From: Ignelater luminosus
Taxonomy: Eukaryota; Arthropoda; Insecta; Coleoptera; Elateridae
Length of the DNA: 64,000 nt
Reading direction: 5' to 3'
Assembly (NCBI GenBank): GCA_011009095.1
Contig: VTPC01000885.1
Coordinates: forward strand, 57,296 to 121,295
Under the pieces are notes generated by a model. It made no database searches, was not told where the DNA came from, and saw nothing but the letters and a program-made list of their open reading frames with translations. Both the position numbers and the translations under genes were made by a program. This document shows, one piece after another, positions 20,440 through 32,754 of the stretch (within the stretch, counting starts at the first letter, position 1; the number at the start of each line of letters is the position of its first letter).

Positions 20440-21520
20440 AGTTTGCAAATTTATCACGTTTTATCGGGATTATAATAGGTAATGACAATAAGATAAAGAG
20501 TTTGTAGAAAAATAGGTTTTTTTGTCAATATTATCCAATTCAAAAATCTGAAAACGCCTTCACCTACTGAAAAATATAAACAAGTCCGTCTTTTTGTTTG
20601 GGCCATCTCCACCCCTTCTTTCCTTCCTGCATACACCCGATTACAACTCCATCGTCGCTAATGGAAATGACAACACCAGGATACTATTTTCCTTGCCACA
20701 TGACAGTGACGTAATTGCCTTATTTAAGACAGTCTCTTGGAACACCACCTGAATTTTGCAATGATGCACCTGCAGATGGTAAAGAGCTTACCCCCAAGTT
20801 ACTTGGCAAAATATCTTCTTTAGGTGATCTTTCTAGCAAAATATCTTCCACTGGCGATATCCCTGGCATAATATTTTCGCGTTCTTCATTCTGTAGCTTT
20901 CCAACCAGGGTGCAATGCTGTAATTGTCATTCTTCTTCTGATGATCATTCCGGCAATACAGAGCGCTTGGAACGTTCTTTTTTACGTACTTGTTGCTGTT
21001 CTGTTTCCGATAAGTAAGAATTGTTGGCCTCTCTTCAATGTCATCAGGGCAACTACTTTGGTCTACTGCAACGTTCAGCTTTTCCGGCGATTGAGTTTTG
21101 GAGTAACCATTTCACTTCGTTTATCTTCAAGTCTTTGCAAGAAAACGTTCCCAATCATATTTAAATGTACTTCCCCATTTTGATGAGGTAAACGACTCAA
21201 AAGTTCATCCACGTTAATTGGAATAATACCAGCTTTTCTAAAACCAGATATCACATTTTGGTTTGTAGTCGGTTGTAAATTCATTCAATGCCTTTTTAAA
21301 TCATGCTGGGAATTGATCTTTGGGCAAAGCGGTTTGATTTTTGCCACTTGCTGACTCCTTCCATGATGTTAATACTTGTTTCCATTTAATTCTCAGGGGT
21401 CTGAAATAAGCTATATCTAGTGGCTGTATAATGTAAGTCGAGTAACTAACTAACCTACACAAATGCTGACTCAGCATGCAGCTGGCGTACAAGTGTTCAT
21501 TTAACTGACTAAGCATGCAG
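20440..21520 (-). pseudogene. pogo/jerky-type transposase, C-terminal part
   Basis: On the minus strand the text begins YSTYIIQPLDIAYFRPLRIK (family pattern S-T-x-x-L-Q-P-L-D-V-x-x-F-x-P-L-K, where the aspartate is the third catalytic residue), then WKQVLTSWKESASGKNQ, LPKDQFPA, a stop, KKALNEFTTDYKP, and FRKAGIIPINVDELLSRLP (GFRKxGIxPxNxxxxL). After an acidic linker the tail reads VTVMWQGK, stop, YPGVVISISDDG, then GWRWPKQKDGLVY, a small module often seen at the end of insect pogo-like proteins. A first half is not present here. LINE A copy 2 seems to have inserted into its 3' flank. Confidence 0.85.
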
Positions 21521-21524
21521 CAGT

Positions 21525-22265
21525 GTGTGCACCAAGATTCTAGAATAGATACCGCTGCAATAACTTGTAAAAATCAGGCCGACCCTTTACCTATATCTCA
21601 ATATTTTGGGTTTTAAAAATTCAGGCATTTTTCTTACTCACTTTATGAGGAACACTTTCGTAGGCGTAGACCAAGACAATTTGTTCCAGTGCGAATATAA
21701 TCAAAATGAACTCTACTTAAAATATCTTTAAATGGAATCCGTGTTATTCCTTTCAGTACAATATACATAAAACAAATAAAGGTTTTGTATAGAATTTAAA
21801 TTAAGACTTTGAAAAAACCACAGCATATAATCTGCTTTCCTTCTGTCGAACCAACTTCTACCGATTTGGCGGCTGTTGGAAGTGTTGGCGTTGTTTAGTG
21901 TCAAACAAAATATACGAACAACTTCTTCCGACTGCTGAAAATCATTTTTTTTCTATTTGTTATTCAACCCCTTAGAAATAAAGTGTGGGAGGATCGTCTA
22001 TATATTTTCAATAATTCTGTATTTTGTTTTTTCGATATTCATCATCCTCTTGTTTAAATAAACTTGTAGTAGAAACTCTTTAACTCATGTTGGGTAATAT
22101 CAACAGACGCTTGAAGGAAACTCATCTTCAGTGCTATTAATTTCGATTTGTAATTCCGGCGAAAACTGTATATTTCTCCATTTCTTAAATATCTGTAAGG
22201 CAGTGTCTACCCAGGTATGCTTCTAGGATTAGCTGTGGACAAGCAAGGTCATATTTTTAAATATC
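21525..22265. other. Unassigned stretch
   Basis: I see no coding signal, inverted repeats or duplications here. It probably represents sequence between the pogo and LINE C remnants, or unrecognised old repeats. Confidence 0.4.
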
Positions 22266-22434
22266 TAAATTTGTGAACCTCCACCAAGTCTGGAGGTTGA
22301 GGCAGCAGGCTAGCGACCTAGCACTCGAAAAAAAGTATTAGTGCTAAAAATATCAATGCACAGCCTCAGAATTCAGACGGGAACACTTTTAGACGACACG
22401 ACGTTTCGAAAGAAAAAGGGCAGTGACATTTGGT

Positions 22435-23300
22435 GCATAGAATGTTAAAGGAATAGCAACTAAAACGAGGGAAATAATACAAGAAGTATAGAAATACGAC
22501 CTAGATATAATTGTACTATCTAAAACAAAAAAGGAAGGTAACGGAAATGAAGAAATGGGCCAATATTATCATTTTTGGTCTCGTATGGAAAATCGCAACG
22601 AGCATGCTCTGGAGGTCCATATTAGCAAAACAAAACCTAAAGAGATTCAAAGAAGACTATAAATATGTCTTGGGAAGAATAATATCATTAACACTTACGA
22701 TGTACTACCGTAACTTAATAGTAATAGGTGTCAGATTAAAGTTGATCATTATGATGAACTCATTAATACAGTAGAAAACATCTCAAATCATCATCATTTA
22801 ATAATTGCGAGAGACTTGAACGCCAGAGCTGAAGGTTTAGGAACAGAAGTCGTGGGGAAATTTGTAGAAGACATCGAAAATGATAATGGCGGAAGATTAA
22901 TAGAGTTCTGTAGCCAATACAATTTAAAATTAACAAACAGGTTTTTCAATCACAAAGACATCCATCGATTCACTTGAGAAAGACCATCCCAACAACAAAA
23001 ATCTATAATAGACTATATCATTGTAGAACAGGAATGTTTCTTTGAGGTACATAACTCAAGAGCAAAAAGAGGCGCCAACTGTGGTGCGGATCATTACATG
23101 TTGATTGCCAAAATAGTATACCCATTTATAAATAAAAGAAAAATGAAAATCACTGAACGAAAAAGTAGTGAAGAGATAAGAACTCAACGATACAAATTAG
23201 AACTACTACAACAACCAAAAGATCTGAAAAACAAAATTCTAAAAGTATTACACTATCGAGGAAGCTCTATGAACAGAAATTTGCAAAGAACGTAAAAATG
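22435..23300 (+). pseudogene. LINE C, APE-like endonuclease
   Basis: In order: NVKGIATKTREIIQEV (start, normally WNVxGI), YDLDIIVLSKTKKEGNG (the usual LDIIxLxETKxKG, with catalytic E changed to K), SNHHHLIIARDLNARAEG (GDLNAR with G to R), GGRLIEFCSQYNLKLTNRFF, NHKDIHRFT, SIIDYIIVEQE, and KRGANCGADHYMLIAKIVYP (the (S/A)DH motif). Two of the active-site motifs are changed and stops occur, so it is inactive. Confidence 0.85.
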
Positions 23301-23309
23301 GACTTGGCT

Positions 23310-23990
23310 ACGCTACTAGGCCCACAGTATTATTCAATAGCACCTGGTTGTAATCTTGAGGAATCCCAAAAGACAGTTGCCTTTACGAAATTCGGCGAAA
23401 AAATATTGATTTGGCAGGCCATCTGTCAGTGTGGGAAACGAAGCACACCATTCTTTACCAAAGCAACAATTAACGGTGAAATATACGTTAAGCAATGTTT
23501 AAACCGGCGACTTCTACCTTTTTTTAAGAAATCACACAGGTTCTACAATTTTTTGGCCGGAATTAGCGCCTGCACATTATTCAAAATCTACTTTTGAATG
23601 GTATAAAGTTAAGAGGATAAATTTCGTTCCAAAAGTGCTTAACCCCCCTAATGTGCTAGAATTGCGGCCCATCGAAAGGTACTGGGCAATTATACAACGA
23701 AAACTGCGGAAAATGCAGAAACCAACTTTGACAGTAGAGAAAATAAAGATTATGTGGAGAAAAGTCAGGAAAAATATAACAAATGACACTGTCCGAAATT
23801 TAATGAAGAACGTCCAAAGGAACACCCGTGTTTACGGCCGACAACCTAAAAAGTAATATAAGATTTTTGACAATCACTTGTTTAGAAAACATTTTACCTA
23901 AGAATAATAAAGAAATTATTTTTCAATACTTTGTTTTAATTTTTACATACTGATTTCATTTGTTACCAGTCCTTAGACAATACCCAACCT
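23310..23990 (+). pseudogene. Tc1-like transposase fragment (DDE, DD37E-type pattern)
   Basis: Two open pieces carry VAFTKFGEKILIWQAICQCG, KRSTPFFTKATINGEIYVKQ, CLNRRLLPFFK and, after frame changes, NPPNVLELRPIERYWAI with KKVRKNITND-like text after it. The same motifs occur in the complete Tc1-like element at 37.7-38.9 kb (minus strand), so they share a family type. The segment around the second aspartate is frameshifted; the catalytic glutamate of RPIERYW is kept. N-terminus and both inverted repeats are missing, and LINE C coding lies on each side. Confidence 0.85.
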
Positions 23991-24023
23991 AGTGAGGATA
24001 TTGTCACATAAACATTAGGTGAG

Positions 24024-24770
24024 TTGAACCTTACAACAAAGGAAAAACAACCGTGCTACTCTACTGAAAAAATAAAACAGATAGTGGAAGAAAAAAATAG
24101 ATTATATAGAAAATACCTAACACACAAAGTGGAAGATAATAGACTGGAATACAAAGCAACGAATAGAGAGTTGCAAAATAAAATAAAGGCTGAAAAGAAT
24201 GAATATTGGAAGAGAAAATGCAATGAGATAAACACCCATATCGTCGGAGCGCAATCTACAGAAGTATGGCGTACCATTAGGTCGATGAAAACCCATAACG
24301 AAGAGAAATTCAATTCCTTAACTAGTATTGATAAATGGAAAAAATACTATGAGAACCTTCTAACAGAACAGCGAAAATAATACAAAAATGATAGAACCAT
24401 GGAAGAAGAAATTAATAAACCGACACCCATAACTTTAAAAGAAGTAGAACAAAACATCAAAGAGATGAAAGGAAAAAAGATCTCCAGGCCCCGAGAACAT
24501 AATGATTAAACTTACAAAAAATGGTGGTCCCACCCTAAGTAAGTTTGATGAATTGTTGCCTTTTACAAATAAAAATACCCCAAGAATGGAAAATGCGCTA
24601 CATTTCGTCAGTATACAAGAAAGGAAGTAGAAAAGACCCGAACAGCTATAGGGGTCTAAGTATAAAGAGTACGATGAGTAGACTTTGGAGAAAAGTTTTA
24701 CAAAAACGAATAAGTGACGGGGTCGAGGAAAGAATAAAGACCAAAGTGGATTCCTATATCTGGGAGCAGT
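24024..24770 (+). pseudogene. LINE C, linker and RT fingers (palm deleted)
   Basis: The open segment from 24,024 (118 residues, lysine/glutamate-rich) includes KIKQIVEEKNRLYRKYLTHK, NEYWKRKCNEINTHI and SIDKWKKYYENLLTEQR, the usual path from endonuclease to RT. Then come LKEVEQNIKEMKGKK, WKMRYISSVYKKGSRKDPNS and YRGLSIKSTMSRLWRKVLQK, equivalent to RT finger blocks. The sequence then jumps to the thumb, without FxDxxKAFD or YADD. The deletion removes roughly 200 residues by comparison with the family layout. Confidence 0.8.
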
Positions 24771-25306
24771 AATAGATAACAACTAAATAGGCAAACGAGA
24801 GATTAGTAGTAGAATCCAAAAAGTCCGCAAGGTCCTGGGATCGCTGAACTCAGTGTGGTGGGACAAAAACATAAATAAGGATAATGAGAAAAAGATAGGT
24901 CGAACCATGGTAGAAACCGTATTATCATATGGAAGTGAGATTTGGACAGTTAAAGAAGAAGACACACGTAAACTAGTTTCTGTAGAAATAGACTATCTTC
25001 GGCGTAGCGCAAGAATATCACGATTACAGAGAGTCCGTAATGAAGATATTCGAGAAATAATGTCCGTTAAAGAATCCATCATCCACAGAATTGAGAAAAG
25101 GAGACTTTAATGGTTTGGACATTTGCTCAGGAAGGACGATCGAAGACGGCCTAAACGAGTCTTCCAATGGCAACCACCCGGAAGAAAAAAGAGAACGACC
25201 ACGTATATTCTGGAATGATGGCATACAAAAGGCAATGCGTGATCGAGAAATGGAAGAAGATATGGCGTGGAAGTTAAGATTGCGAAAGCAACTCTTAGTT
25301 GTATAA
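24770..25306 (+). pseudogene. LINE C, RT thumb and C-terminal tail
   Basis: Text runs REISSRIQKVRKVLGSLNSV, WWDKNINKDNEKKIGRTMVE, TVLSYGSEIWTVKEEDTRKL, VEIDYLRRSARISRLQRVRN and EDIREIMSVKESIIHRIEK, then after a stop WFGHLLRKDDRRRPKRVFQW and KKRERPRIFWNDGIQKAM. Apart from one stop in the WFGH segment it is remarkably continuous, which suggests younger age than copy 1 of family A. Confidence 0.85.
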
Positions 25307-25484
25307 TTATTGTATTATTCACAATCTGATAAATGACGTACATAATTAATCCCAAATAATTATAATTATAATTTGTAAACCTGCATGTATACACCCTGTT
25401 CAAACTGTCCAATCTTTTCTAGTTGCTCGGACTTTTCGGTTCGATTTAAATTTTTTTCTTTATCAACCGCTTGGACTTGAAATT

Positions 25485-28060
25485 TTGCAGTGTTATTTCA
25501 TTAGTAATATTGACTTACAAAATCAAGTTCAGCGGTGGTGGAAGATAGAAGAGTGTCCCTGTAAACGTTCACTGTTTTCAGAAGAAAGACCGTGTGAAAT
25601 TCATTTCATTGGTAACAATTACAGAGATGATACAGACAGATTTGTCGTCTCAATTATATGTTATATTTAAAGATTCCGCTCCTCAGTTGGGTGAACCGAG
25701 GACTATAGCAGTTAAACGTTTCTACTCTTTATTTAGAAAGAAAGCTGTAAGCAAATGACAAATTAAGGTCCGCTTCCAACGCATTCTGTAGGAAAACTTC
25801 CCTACAGAGGAATTAGAAACATTTGAATTAAGCACTATCACATACGGGACTACCTGGGCTTTCTATTTGACAACTCGTTGCATGATTTAAATTGTAAACG
25901 ACCATTCAAAAGAGTGTTCAGGGGCAAGTCAAGTAATAAAGACCAATTGCTACATTGACAATAATCAACTACTGAGTCAATAAAAAGGGCAGTTGAATTT
26001 TGTAGCCACACAGGTGGATTTCCAATCAACCAATTCTCTTAAAATCACTTAATATAACCTGTAATGTAAATGATGAAGTTTGTCTCGATCGAGGAAAGAT
26101 AACAAAAACTCTTGGACCTCACTAGTGTTCTTCCGATGACACATTAAGTTATACAGTACAACCAGTATCTCATTCAGACCTTGTTACCAAAAGCAAAATT
26201 TATCTATGACCCACTAGGTCTTCTTAGCTCATGTACCAATATTGGTAAAATAATATTAAACGCCCTTTGGACTGAAAAGAAAGACTAGGATGAAGCAGTT
26301 TCAAAACCCATACGTAAACGGTGTAAAAACTGCAATCCGAATGATCAATTTTAAATACGTGCAAAATTCCACGAAACGGTTTAGGTTCGAATCACATTTG
26401 CGTCGAACTCCATGGTTTTTCTGATGCTTCTGAGAATACCTATGGTGCTTGCGTGTATCTGAAAAGCACAGATCACTCATAAACGCTAAGCACTTACTAA
26501 ATATGTACCAAATCGAAAGTGGCTCCATTAAAGCCGATAACAATTTTTCGCTTGGAATTATATGGAGTTCCATCATTTAGCAAAATAAGTCAAACTAGCA
26601 AGAAAACCGCTATGCGTGCGTGCTGGCAAAACTTATTTGTAGATGGATTCCACAATTGTTTTAGGGTGATTCAAAACATCATCCAGTCTTCTAAAAATAT
26701 TTGTAAGTCTCCGAATTGTTTTTATTCAGAAAACATGCAGAGATATCACCTGAGCACGCATTCCTACTACATGTAATCCTGCAGATTTGTTGCCAAGAAG
26801 CGTCTTACCCTCAGATTTAAAGTCATCACATTTGTGGTGGTATGGACTAGTCTGGATTCAAATGGAATTATCCTACTGGCCTCCACAAACACTTGCTAAA
26901 CCTGTTGAGTTACCAGAGATAAAAAAAGATGAGTTATGTTTCATAAATACTACCACTTAATGTGTTACTGGCGTTTTTCAAATTATTACTATTAGGTTAT
27001 TGCGATGTTTATTCAAGATTGTACACACTAAAGAGGGGGATATCACTTCCTCTTAAAAGCAGAATATTGAGTTTTCTCCTTTCTTGACGCTCAAGGTGTA
27101 CTACAAGTATCTGGTAGGCTACATGCATCTCAGTTACCCTTTGATACAAAACATCCTGTACTATTACCAAAGCATTTTCAAAAATACTTTCTTCATTCGA
27201 ATATAAAAAATTAGGTTATGCAGGAATGCAACATTTACTGTCATCCATTACAACACGGTATTGGTCTATTGGAGGAAAGCATCTCGCGCGGTTAGCAATT
27301 CACAACTGCATCCACAAATGGGAATCTTACCAGCTTACCGTCTAGTACTTGGATTTCCATTTCAAGTTGTAGTGCACCAAAGACAGACCGGGCGTGGTTG
27401 GAAGGCACAAAAGTGTTACGTTTCACTTTTTATTTGTTTTACGACTAAGCACATCGGCCTAGTGCTGATTTCTTTATTGCATGTTTGCGACGATTTATTG
27501 TACTTCACGGCAAATCGGTAAAGATTTTCTCAGACGATGCAACAAATCTCATTGGCGCTAATCATAAATTACGAAGCGACTTAATTCAGACAATGATAAA
27601 ATTGGCACATTTTGGAGGTCTTTGGAGAGGAGGAATTAAGAGTTTAAAATTTCGCTTAAAACTCCAGACCACTAACCCAGATGTCCTCTGATCCTAATGA
27701 TTATTCGTGTCTTACTCCAGCCCATTTCTTAATTGGTAGAAAACTGACTGCTTTGCCGGAATCATCATTTGTCCACGTTTCGACAAATAAACTTTTAAAC
27801 TTCCAACGCCTACAGTAGCTGTTACATTTTTTGATTCGTTGGTAATCAAGAGTAACAGAGTATAAAAATGGTTCCATGCACAGAAAAACATCAATGGTTC
27901 TTCTTAAGAACGAAAATGCTCATCCAATTGCTAGAAGAATTGACCGCGCAGTTGATGTTCTTCCAGGTACCGATGATGTAGTGCGAGTTGTGCAAATAAA
28001 AACCGCAAGTGGTAGTTTGAGTGTGATTGAGTTACCATTTTGTATACAATTGTTTTTCTT
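25485..28060 (+). pseudogene. BEL/Pao retrotransposon pol remnant (RT partly deleted; RNase H, integrase)
   Basis: Pieces follow the BEL/Pao order: VQRWWKIEECP and DDTDRFVVSI (upstream of RT), SHTGGFPINQFS (after the RT core), AKFIYDPLGLLSS (the DPLGLLxP block), VFLMLLRIPMVLACI as a shifted GFSDAS-like stretch, KTYL-WMDSTIVLG (WxDSTxVL), NPADLLPRSVLP (NPADLxSRG), SSHLWWYGLVWI, then integrase: MGILPAYRLVLGFPFQVVV (MGxLPxxR), YVSLFICFTTKHIGLVLISL, KIFSDDATNLIGANHKLRSD (SDNxTNFxGA), HFGGLWRGGIKSLKFRLK, LTPAHFLIGRKLTALPE and VVRVVQIKTASGSL. No protease/gag is seen upstream and the YxDD box is deleted. Many frameshifts. Confidence 0.9.
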
Positions 28061-28159
28061 GGTTTGTTTGTTGCATTTTTTTATATATTATGTTTGACTT
28101 GCACTTATGTATGCATGTATTCACGCCCTTGTATAATTATGTTGAAAGCCCAATCTTTC

Positions 28160-28355
28160 AAGGTGGGGGTTCTATGTTGAATTCCTATAAACAGTCCGGC
28201 CACACTGATGATGCAGGTGTAAACGCACGAGACGGAATTCTATGCATTCACCCCGATATAATGTACGTACACTTAACCAGTTTCATTTTCTTTGTACAAT
28301 AAATGTTATTTTTAATTCAGTTTAAATATGAATTTTTATTGATGATCCTTCAACA
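28160..28355 (+). repeat. Polypurine tract and probable 3' LTR of the BEL/Pao element
   Basis: AAGGTGGGGGT (28,160-28,170) is a typical primer tract, and TGTTGAATTCCTATAAACAG starts at 28,175. No matching 5' LTR is visible near 25.3-25.5 kb, so the right limit is a guess. Confidence 0.5.
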
Positions 28356-28359
28356 AGGT

Positions 28360-31300
28360 GATTCGACGGTATATTTTGAGAGTGACTTATTATCAGAAGA
28401 CAGAATAAGGAACTGGGTACCAGTGACAATAATTTACTGCCTCTAAATAGTAAAGCTTCGCATAAAGACACTATATGGTCGTTCCTGTAAACTTAATAAA
28501 CTCTTGTAAACACTTGGAAGTATTATTTACGACTGTTGTTTAGACATGCAAACTAGTTGTATCTAAAATAAATCAATGAATGAAAGGATCCGACTACTTT
28601 AATGTAGACAAATTAAATGAATAAGATAAACAAAAGTTACCACAATGTTCCTAACACAGATCATGAAATTACTGTAGCAGCGGTTCGTATAGTGAACCCT
28701 GATCTAATTTACAATCTAAAACATAATACAAGAAAATAATATAGGTCAAATCGATCTTCAAACAAACAATGAAATTTATACTAAAGTAAAGCCTTACTTA
28801 GCGATAAAGTCTTTATCCAACAGGATTGACAAATTCGGCAGGTGGCTCTCCACAAATGTTCTAATGCTGTTCTCAATTGGATATTGACGATAGAAATTCC
28901 TCCAGCTTCACCATAGCTGACAACACAATAATTAATGCAAGTACAATAATAATCAGCATTAACGATTTCATCCAAGAGCTAACGCCGCGTAGGACGACAA
29001 GTTACGATGACATAATCCTTGATTCGGATTTGACGAGACATGATCATAAAAGATCAGCGATAGACGCATTCTTTCTGACACCAGGAAATTAAATAACAAT
29101 ACTGTTTGAAATCCATTGTGGCCAAAATATGAACAGTAAAAACCACACCTCAAAGAAGGGTACCATGGTAAGCACTAAAAAGTCCACAATCAGACACGGC
29201 AGACAGAAGCTTTTTTATGATACCCCGTACTGTACTTAAATTAAAGAAACGACATTGGAGTCGTGGAAGGTGGCAGAGCAAAGTTTCCACGGAAGAGGTG
29301 TCCAAAGTTCAGACGGACATGGTTGCTGCTCAGCAATGAAAGAAACTCTGGCGAAAAAACGCAAGCGTGTAACTTTATGTTTCAAATAAACTGCTGATTC
29401 TGAAGACAGAAAATTTTCTAAATGTTTCAGTACGTAACAATTTGTTTTAACGAATGGACTAGTCCACCCGCAATTCTCCGCCTGTGATAAGCATATCCAA
29501 CGAAAAACTACAAAAAATAGTAGAAACCTTAGAGTAACAAACGTGTAGAAAACTTCATCGCGATATCTCATATCCTTCTTGAAATATTGAGAAAACAAGA
29601 AATTTTAAATGAAACTTTGACACCCTGTATCTCCGAAATGGAGCACTTTAGGAAAAAAGTTATGTGGCAAAAAAGGCCTAATTTATATAGGAGAATGCGC
29701 TTTCAAAGTATTTGCATTCATTTTCAAAACACCTTGTGTTTGTAAAGCTCGAACAAAATCTTTTCAGGAAAATAATGGCCACCTACGCATTCCATTATAA
29801 GAAAATAAATTGGAATTGCAAATTAAGTATGCCATGATATTGCAAACTAAATTTCTAGAATTTTTTTAAAGCTTTTCGATAAATTTCGAATTTTGATTCC
29901 ATATTTCATTTCAGGATAATAAAAAGGCTATGCTCACAAAATAGTTTTTTTTCCATCGTCAATTGTAAGCCAGACACCACATAATTACAACCAATTTGAC
30001 CACCCTGTTCCAGTGTCGCAGAATTCTATAGAAATACTTGCATTATGTACCTATTTAGCTTTCAAAATCATAAATAATTAATGAGGGTAGAATATTTTAG
30101 TTTTTATGCACGACGCGGCGGAAAAAAATTCAGCAAAATCCAAGTTTTAACCGTGAAAATGAAATAATAAGATTCCAATTTACTAGACGTAAAATTACAT
30201 TACATCTTTAACCATAGCACGTACTTATTTGTTCCCAACTAGACAGTATTTCAGACGGCTACCAGTACCAGCAAAGTCATGTCAAGTCGTAAAATAGACC
30301 AAGTTTATCCAACCGGAGATTTTCATGCAACACCCTACATACAATACTAAATATTTAAAGATACTCGTAGTGCACTGCTTTAATTCTAATTTTTCATATT
30401 TACTTTTATTCAGATATCTCAAAGAATCTTCTAAAATATAAAGTGAAACATTATTTTTTGCTTAAAGAAAGTTGGCAATTTGTACTAAAACATTCCAAGT
30501 ATAATCGGTATAACGAAAGCAAAGAAGTATCTCACATTTCGCAACTCGGAGTAACGGCCCCGAGGATGAGATTGCACAAATAAATCAATTCGCACTTCTC
30601 GTTATAGTAAAGTACACGTTGAGTTAAACCACTTTTGTCTGCTCCATATAAAATTTACGATATACAATAAGGCAAAATCCTTTTATGTACTAGCTACAAT
30701 AAATCTAACATTTGCAACATTACGAGGGCACTCTTTCTTTTATTTTATCAAATCGTTCTTATTGACGTTACTGCAAAAAACAACTAAAAAGACTTTCTTA
30801 TAAATAAATGTCAAAAAAATCTTTGAATTACAATGAGTGTGTGTGTAACAAGAGAATGTTGCAATTGCGAGTGACAAACGACGTAGCTGTTAATGAGCTG
30901 GGGGCGTTTGTGTGTAGGATAACCTCTCCTATCACTCATCAGACATTGATATATGCCGCACGGCGACGTTTCTTTCCATTTACTTTATATTTGTTGTCAT
31001 ATAACGACCACCTTCTCTTCTTTGAATCATAGAACTGCAGTCCTATTTTGATTATGTGCTCACAGGCCTAAAAATATTACAAGTGGGATGAAAAGTTAAT
31101 TACATGCCTTTAAAAGTTACCGTTTTTTTTTCTCTGTAGCACATAAATATTTTAATTGTTCGTTTAAATTACGAAAGTAAGGGGATATTACCTTACTTTT
31201 CGCAATTCTAATTTAACTGGTACACACGTAGCCTAAAGTAGATTGTCAGTCCTTAATGAATGCGTTGGACGATTTTAATTTGTTTTATAACATGTTCAAC

Positions 31301-32725
31301 AATGTTAAATGCAGAAGAAAATTTGTTTTATGCAAATAAATTGCCTATATTTTAGGTTAATAGTCGAATAAGATAAGAAATATCTCCTAAAATATAAACT
31401 AACGAACTAATCCTTCATTTAAATTAGGTTAAAAAACAAACTGAAGCTGACAGCCTATAAACCAACTCGATTTTCTGTTTTTCTTGGTTTTTTATCAATC
31501 TTAATATATACGAACAAATCAGAATTGGATCAAAATAGAATCAAAATAATGTACAACCGATGAAGAAAAGACACATTAAATTTTACTTGTAAGACCAAGA
31601 AAATGGTAAACCAGCGCCTAAGCTGAATGGGATCCCATATTTTAGTTTGCAGGGTTCGGCAATAAAAGATGTCCATACACCAACCTCATGGAGTACCTAA
31701 ACGAAACGCCTTGCTGCCGTTTTAAACCATCCTTCTAGATAATAGATTTCATAATGTAAAAGCAATTCAAAAAATAAAGGAGTAATCTCAAAGATATGGC
31801 TGAGAAGTTTTTGGTGGCAGCTGACTGTGTGTATCTAGAAGAAAGGAAGAAAAGGAAGCAGGTTGATGGATGGAAATCTAACTGTAAGTGTAGAGTAGTA
31901 ACTGCTTGTTTCTTCATTACTGTCGCACATGAATGCAATTCTTACCCCAATCAAGGGAATCTTGGTGAGTTCTCAAACTTTCCTAAAAGGCTGAAATATT
32001 CCTAACTCCTTCCTCTCTTTCTTAGTTCGCATTTCCTCAAAAGAAAAGAGACAGGATATTGTGTCTAAAAGAGTTATTAAAAGCTAAACTTCATTTAGAC
32101 ATTAAATAACAATACGAAAATACAACCACAACCTCATGAAGTATGCTCACCATATCTGACGGGACATATCAGCTCAAAATAACCACTCAAGTTGCAAGGT
32201 TTAGCCTTCTCAGAAAGCCACCACAGGAAATAGGGCTAGAACTATATGGGACTGGTGAATCAGGGCACAAAATACCATTTACAGTCTTAGTTTGGACACA
32301 CACAACGTTGTCTACGCAATAGCGCCAAGTATATTGGAAGAAGATTCCGAAGCTGAGTTTTCCTCCTACAGAGTATTTCAGAGAAAGTGGAAGATGACCT
32401 ACTTAGAGTGAGTAAGCAGGGTATCGAGCTGCTACTGGGGTAGAGTAACAACGCACAAAAACGAGAAGTTACGATGAATAAAGACACTCCAATTCATATA
32501 TCGCATTATCTTGAAAAAACAATAGAATAACCCTTCAGAATTCAAATGCCCCACAGAGCTGCATTTATGGCTCACATCTCTTTCGATTTTTAGTTTCAAT
32601 TTTTTCCTCTTGCTTTCCGTCGCTTTCTCATTTTTCGTGATCATATCCCTCGTCCTCATGGAATATTTCTTAATCGTCTTTAATATGAGAATCGTCCAAT
32701 TGGTTGTAAAATTTATCAGTACTGA
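28360..32725. other. AT-rich stretch without recognised genes
   Basis: Several short open frames exist but none resembles a known protein. At 29,617-29,640, TTGACACCCTGTATCTCCGA followed by GGAGCACTTTAGG looks like a dispersed-repeat end, and CCACCCTGTTCC occurs near 30,000. 30,830-31,000 is somewhat GC-richer. 31,796-32,005 is a 69-codon open frame without recognisable motifs. I cannot assign any of it. Confidence 0.4.
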
Positions 32726-32729
32726 GGTC

Positions 32730-32754
32730 ACCATCATCATCATCATCATCATCC
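32730..32754. repeat. ATC/GAT trinucleotide microsatellite at RTE 3' end
   Basis: CACCATCATCATCATCATCA and onward, seven or so ATC units, directly follows the 3' end of the RTE fragment on the minus strand. Tandem short repeats at the 3' end are a hallmark of RTE-clade LINEs. Confidence 0.75.

Larger units (their letters stand above)
22270..25320 (+). mobile_element. LINE family C (APE-type) with internal deletion and nested Tc1-like piece
   Basis: A leader with CTGGAGGTTGAGGCAGCAGG (near 22,283) precedes endonuclease, linker, a broken RT, and a C-terminal tail, all on the plus strand. A Tc1-like fragment interrupts the linker at about 23,310-23,990. The catalytic part of RT is deleted: the reading goes directly from ISDGVEERIKTK to LYLGAVIDNN at about 24,745. 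The tail differs from families A, B and E (FGHLLRKDD, PPGRKKRERPR). Ends are approximate. Confidence 0.8.

Noticed and set aside
20715-21183. Plus-strand frames with cysteines (CCNCHSSSDDHSGN), zinc-finger-like at first glance
   Set aside because: Antisense to the pogo transposase C-terminus, which has strong motifs in order.
24435-25412. Minus-strand frames over LINE C
   Set aside because: Antisense to well-supported LINE C linker, thumb and tail coding.
32730-32754. CRISPR-like or satellite array at the ATC run
   Set aside because: It is a simple trinucleotide run at an RTE 3' end; there are no spacers, and the window is eukaryotic.
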